Shown in pieces: positions 4,972-6,385 of a stretch of DNA of 6,385 nt. The DNA is from Synechococcus sp. UW140 (GTDB lineage: Bacteria; Cyanobacteriota; Cyanobacteriia; PCC-6307; Cyanobiaceae): NCBI GenBank assembly GCA_945878795.1, contig CAMDWF010000138.1, positions 1 to 6,385 of the forward strand, written 5' to 3'. Made by a program: the position numbers and the translations under genes. Below the pieces are notes generated by a model, which was not told the DNA's origin, did no database searches, and saw nothing but the letters and a program-made list of their open reading frames with translations. Every line of letters begins with the position of its first letter. Positions within the stretch are counted from its first letter, which is position 1.

Positions 4972-5996
4972 TCAGCACCGGCGAGCGTCAGGGGGCCCAG
5001 CTCTTTGTGGTCGACCCGATCGAGCGACTGCGTCCGGCCAAGGACTCCAGCGTGGCGCTGATGCAGGCGGCCCAGAGGGCCGGGCTGGAGGTTTGGGCCT
5101 GCACCCTCGCCGACCTTTCCGCCCACGCCGATGACTCCTTGGGGGCGATTGGCCACCGCGCCCATGGCTGGGTACGTCGCCTCAGCCTGGCGCCCATGGC
5201 CTGCCAGGGCGGCGAGTGGCAGGTTCCTGACCCCTGGTTCAGCGCCGCAGAGGCCCAGCTCCTGCCCCTCGATCGTTTCGGCTGGGTCTGGATGCGCAAG
5301 GACCCGCCGGTGGATGAGGCCTATCTCTATGCCACCCATCTGCTCGACCTGGCCAACGACAGGGGTGTGCGCGTCCTCAACCGTCCCGATTCCCTGCGGG
5401 GCCACAACGAGAAATTGAGCGCCCTGCGCTTCAGTGCCCTGATGGCCCCGTCATTGGTGAGCAGTCGGGTCGACCAGCTGGCCGCCTTCGTGGCCGACCA
5501 CGGGGAGGTAGTGCTCAAGCCCCTCGGCGGCCGCGCCGGCCAGGGGGTGGTGTTTGCCGCCGCCGGGACGCCGGGCCTGCGGGCCCTGCTCGAACTGGTC
5601 ACCAACCAGGAGCAGTTGCCAGTGATGGTGCAGGCATTTCTAAAAGGTGTCGCGGCCGGTGACAAGCGCATCCTGCTGGTGGACGGCGAGCCCCTCGGGG
5701 CTGTCAATCGCTTGCCGGTGGCGGGCGACTTCCGCAGCAACCTGGCCGTTGGGGGTGTGCCCCAGGCCTGTGACCTGAGTGAGCGGGAACGGCAGATCTG
5801 TGGCGAGCTCGCCCCCTGGTTGCGCCAGGAGGGTCTGTTCTTTGTTGGCATCGATGTCATCGATGGCCACCTCTCCGAGATCAATGTCACCAGCCCCACC
5901 GGCATCCGGGAAGTGGAGCGCTTGGCCGGTGTTCCCCTGGCCGATCTGGTGCTGGAACGCCTGTTGGAGGGCGAGGCCCCCCTGGTCGCCGTCTAA
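4968..5996 (+). CDS. gshB: Glutathione synthetase
   Basis: 342 residues, prokaryotic GshB type, an ATP-grasp ligase that adds glycine to gamma-glutamylcysteine to make glutathione in the cytosol. Landmarks are FVVDPIERLRPAKDSS (13-28), WMRKDPPVDEAYLYATHLLD (108-127), the ATP-grasp segment VVLKPLGGRAGQGVVF (181-196), GDKRILLVDG (231-240), and the metal/substrate segment EINVTSPTGIREVE (304-317). These correspond to well-known blocks of the E. coli enzyme, in which the last reads EINVTSPTCIREIE. It is slightly longer than the 316-aa E. coli protein. GTG 4968 is chosen because it overlaps the grxC stop as GTGA and places the conserved N-terminal strand about 12 residues in. Its stop is 4 nt from that of menF on the other strand. 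No gshA (glutamate-cysteine ligase) is in the window. Confidence 0.95.
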   Translation: MISTGERQGAQLFVVDPIERLRPAKDSSVALMQAAQRAGLEVWACTLADLSAHADDSLGAIGHRAHGWVRRLSLAPMACQGGEWQVPDPWFSAAEAQLLPLDRFGWVWMRKDPPVDEAYLYATHLLDLANDRGVRVLNRPDSLRGHNEKLSALRFSALMAPSLVSSRVDQLAAFVADHGEVVLKPLGGRAGQGVVFAAAGTPGLRALLELVTNQEQLPVMVQAFLKGVAAGDKRILLVDGEPLGAVNRLPVAGDFRSNLAVGGVPQACDLSERERQICGELAPWLRQEGLFFVGIDVIDGHLSEINVTSPTGIREVERLAGVPLADLVLERLLEGEAPLVAV

Positions 5997-6013
5997 CCCG
6001 TCAGCAGGGGGCC
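5975..6013. terminator. Imperfect inverted repeat across the gshB/menF 3' ends, candidate terminator
   Basis: GGCCCCCCTG (5975-5984) can pair with CAGGGGGCC (6005-6013) with one bulged C, leaving a 20-nt loop that contains the gshB stop and the menF stop region. The convergent genes are only 4 nt apart, so any terminator must overlap coding sequence. There is no T tract, the loop is large, and the stem could be coincidental. Confidence 0.28.
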
Positions 6014-6385
6014 AGGTCGTGGTTGGCATCGCCCAGCAGGTGCAGTTGCTGCTGCAGAACCCCCAGCTTCAGGGCCACCTCCTGCAGTTCGCGCTCGGGC
6101 TGGGAGCCGCAGACCAGACCGGCCCCGGCCGTCAGTTCCAGTTGGTCCCCGCGCAGCATGCCGCTACGGATGGCCACCCGCAGGTCGGCATCCCCCTCAC
6201 TGTCCAGCCAGCCGATCGGGGCGGCGTAATGGCCCCGTTCGAAGGGTTCCAGGGTGCGCAGCCAGGTCATCGCCTGCCGACGGGGCAGGCCCGCCACGGC
6301 GGGCGTCGGGTGCAGGGCTTCGGCCAGGGCCAGGGGGTGTTGCCCCTCCAGCCGGGCGGTGATCGGCGTGTGCAGATGCACCAAT
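6001..6385 (-). CDS. menF: Isochorismate synthase, C-terminal part (partial)
   Basis: The last 127 codons of a chorismate-binding enzyme; the start lies beyond the window's right edge. MenF-type enzymes convert chorismate to isochorismate, the first step of menaquinone synthesis or, in cyanobacteria, of phylloquinone, the photosystem I electron carrier. The fragment has LHPTPAVAGLP (24-34 of the fragment), then ERGHYAAPIGW (49-59), VAIRSG (70-75) and AGAGLVCGSQPERE (86-99), the order and spacing typical of MenF/EntC/DhbC. The 'LHPTPA' and 'APIGW' wording favours isochorismate synthase over anthranilate synthase or PabB. The C-terminus is a short helix after 'KLGVLQQQL'. A siderophore or salicylate role is less likely in this context. 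Confidence 0.88.
   Translation of the reverse strand, partial: LVHLHTPITARLEGQHPLALAEALHPTPAVAGLPRRQAMTWLRTLEPFERGHYAAPIGWLDSEGDADLRVAIRSGMLRGDQLELTAGAGLVCGSQPERELQEVALKLGVLQQQLHLLGDANHDLAPC

Noticed and set aside
1..6385. Search by eye for HIP1 (GCGATCGC), CRISPR-like repeats, tRNA/rRNA, IS ends and toxin-antitoxin pairs
   Set aside because: None were seen. Near-matches such as GCGATCGA near position 24 are not HIP1, and gene content is conserved housekeeping.

Overview
The window looks like chromosomal housekeeping DNA from a high-GC picocyanobacterium of the Cyanobium / Synechococcus type. This rests on three things: the gene content and order (prfB, a DUF3285-like microprotein, ybeY, dgkA, trpG; grxC with gshB; menF, whose product leads to phylloquinone), the high GC content, and the absence of any HIP1 (GCGATCGC) site that I could spot. 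The assignment comes from remembered synteny and family motifs, not from a search. I see no mobile element, CRISPR array, tRNA or rRNA.

Layout. Bases 2-136 (+) are the last 44 codons of a gene that looks like an L-lactate/malate dehydrogenase. Its stop codon lies inside a perfect 18-bp hairpin. A 413-codon HisC-type aminotransferase (227-1468, +) follows and converges on trpG/pabA. A leftward operon-like set then runs prfB, the DUF3285-like microprotein, ybeY, dgkA and trpG (4549 down to 1501). The first three genes are joined by 4-nt stop/start overlaps. From 4657 rightward, grxC and gshB also share a 4-nt GTGA overlap. Window end: the 3' part of menF on the minus strand, its stop only 4 nt from that of gshB.

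The main point of annotation is that prfB (release factor 2) is split by a programmed +1 frameshift. The zero frame starts at GTG 4549, runs 25 codons and stops at TGA within CTT-TGA-C. The remaining 349 codons are in the +1 frame. Reading only the long frame gives a false N-terminus. With the shift the protein is 374 aa, and the SPF and GGQ motifs fall at 205-207 and 250-252, the same numbers as in E. coli RF2. A small hairpin whose 3' arm carries the SD-like AGG lies just upstream of the slip site.

Functionally the left-pointing genes link translation termination (RF2), rRNA maturation (YbeY), lipid-carrier phosphorylation (DgkA family) and folate/tryptophan synthesis (TrpG/PabA). The right-pointing pair makes glutathione (GshB) and uses it (GrxC). 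I did not find a plausible undescribed defence or mobile system. The most interesting items are the prfB recoding site with its hairpin, the uncharacterised membrane microprotein coupled between prfB and ybeY, and the long terminator-like hairpin overlapping a stop codon.
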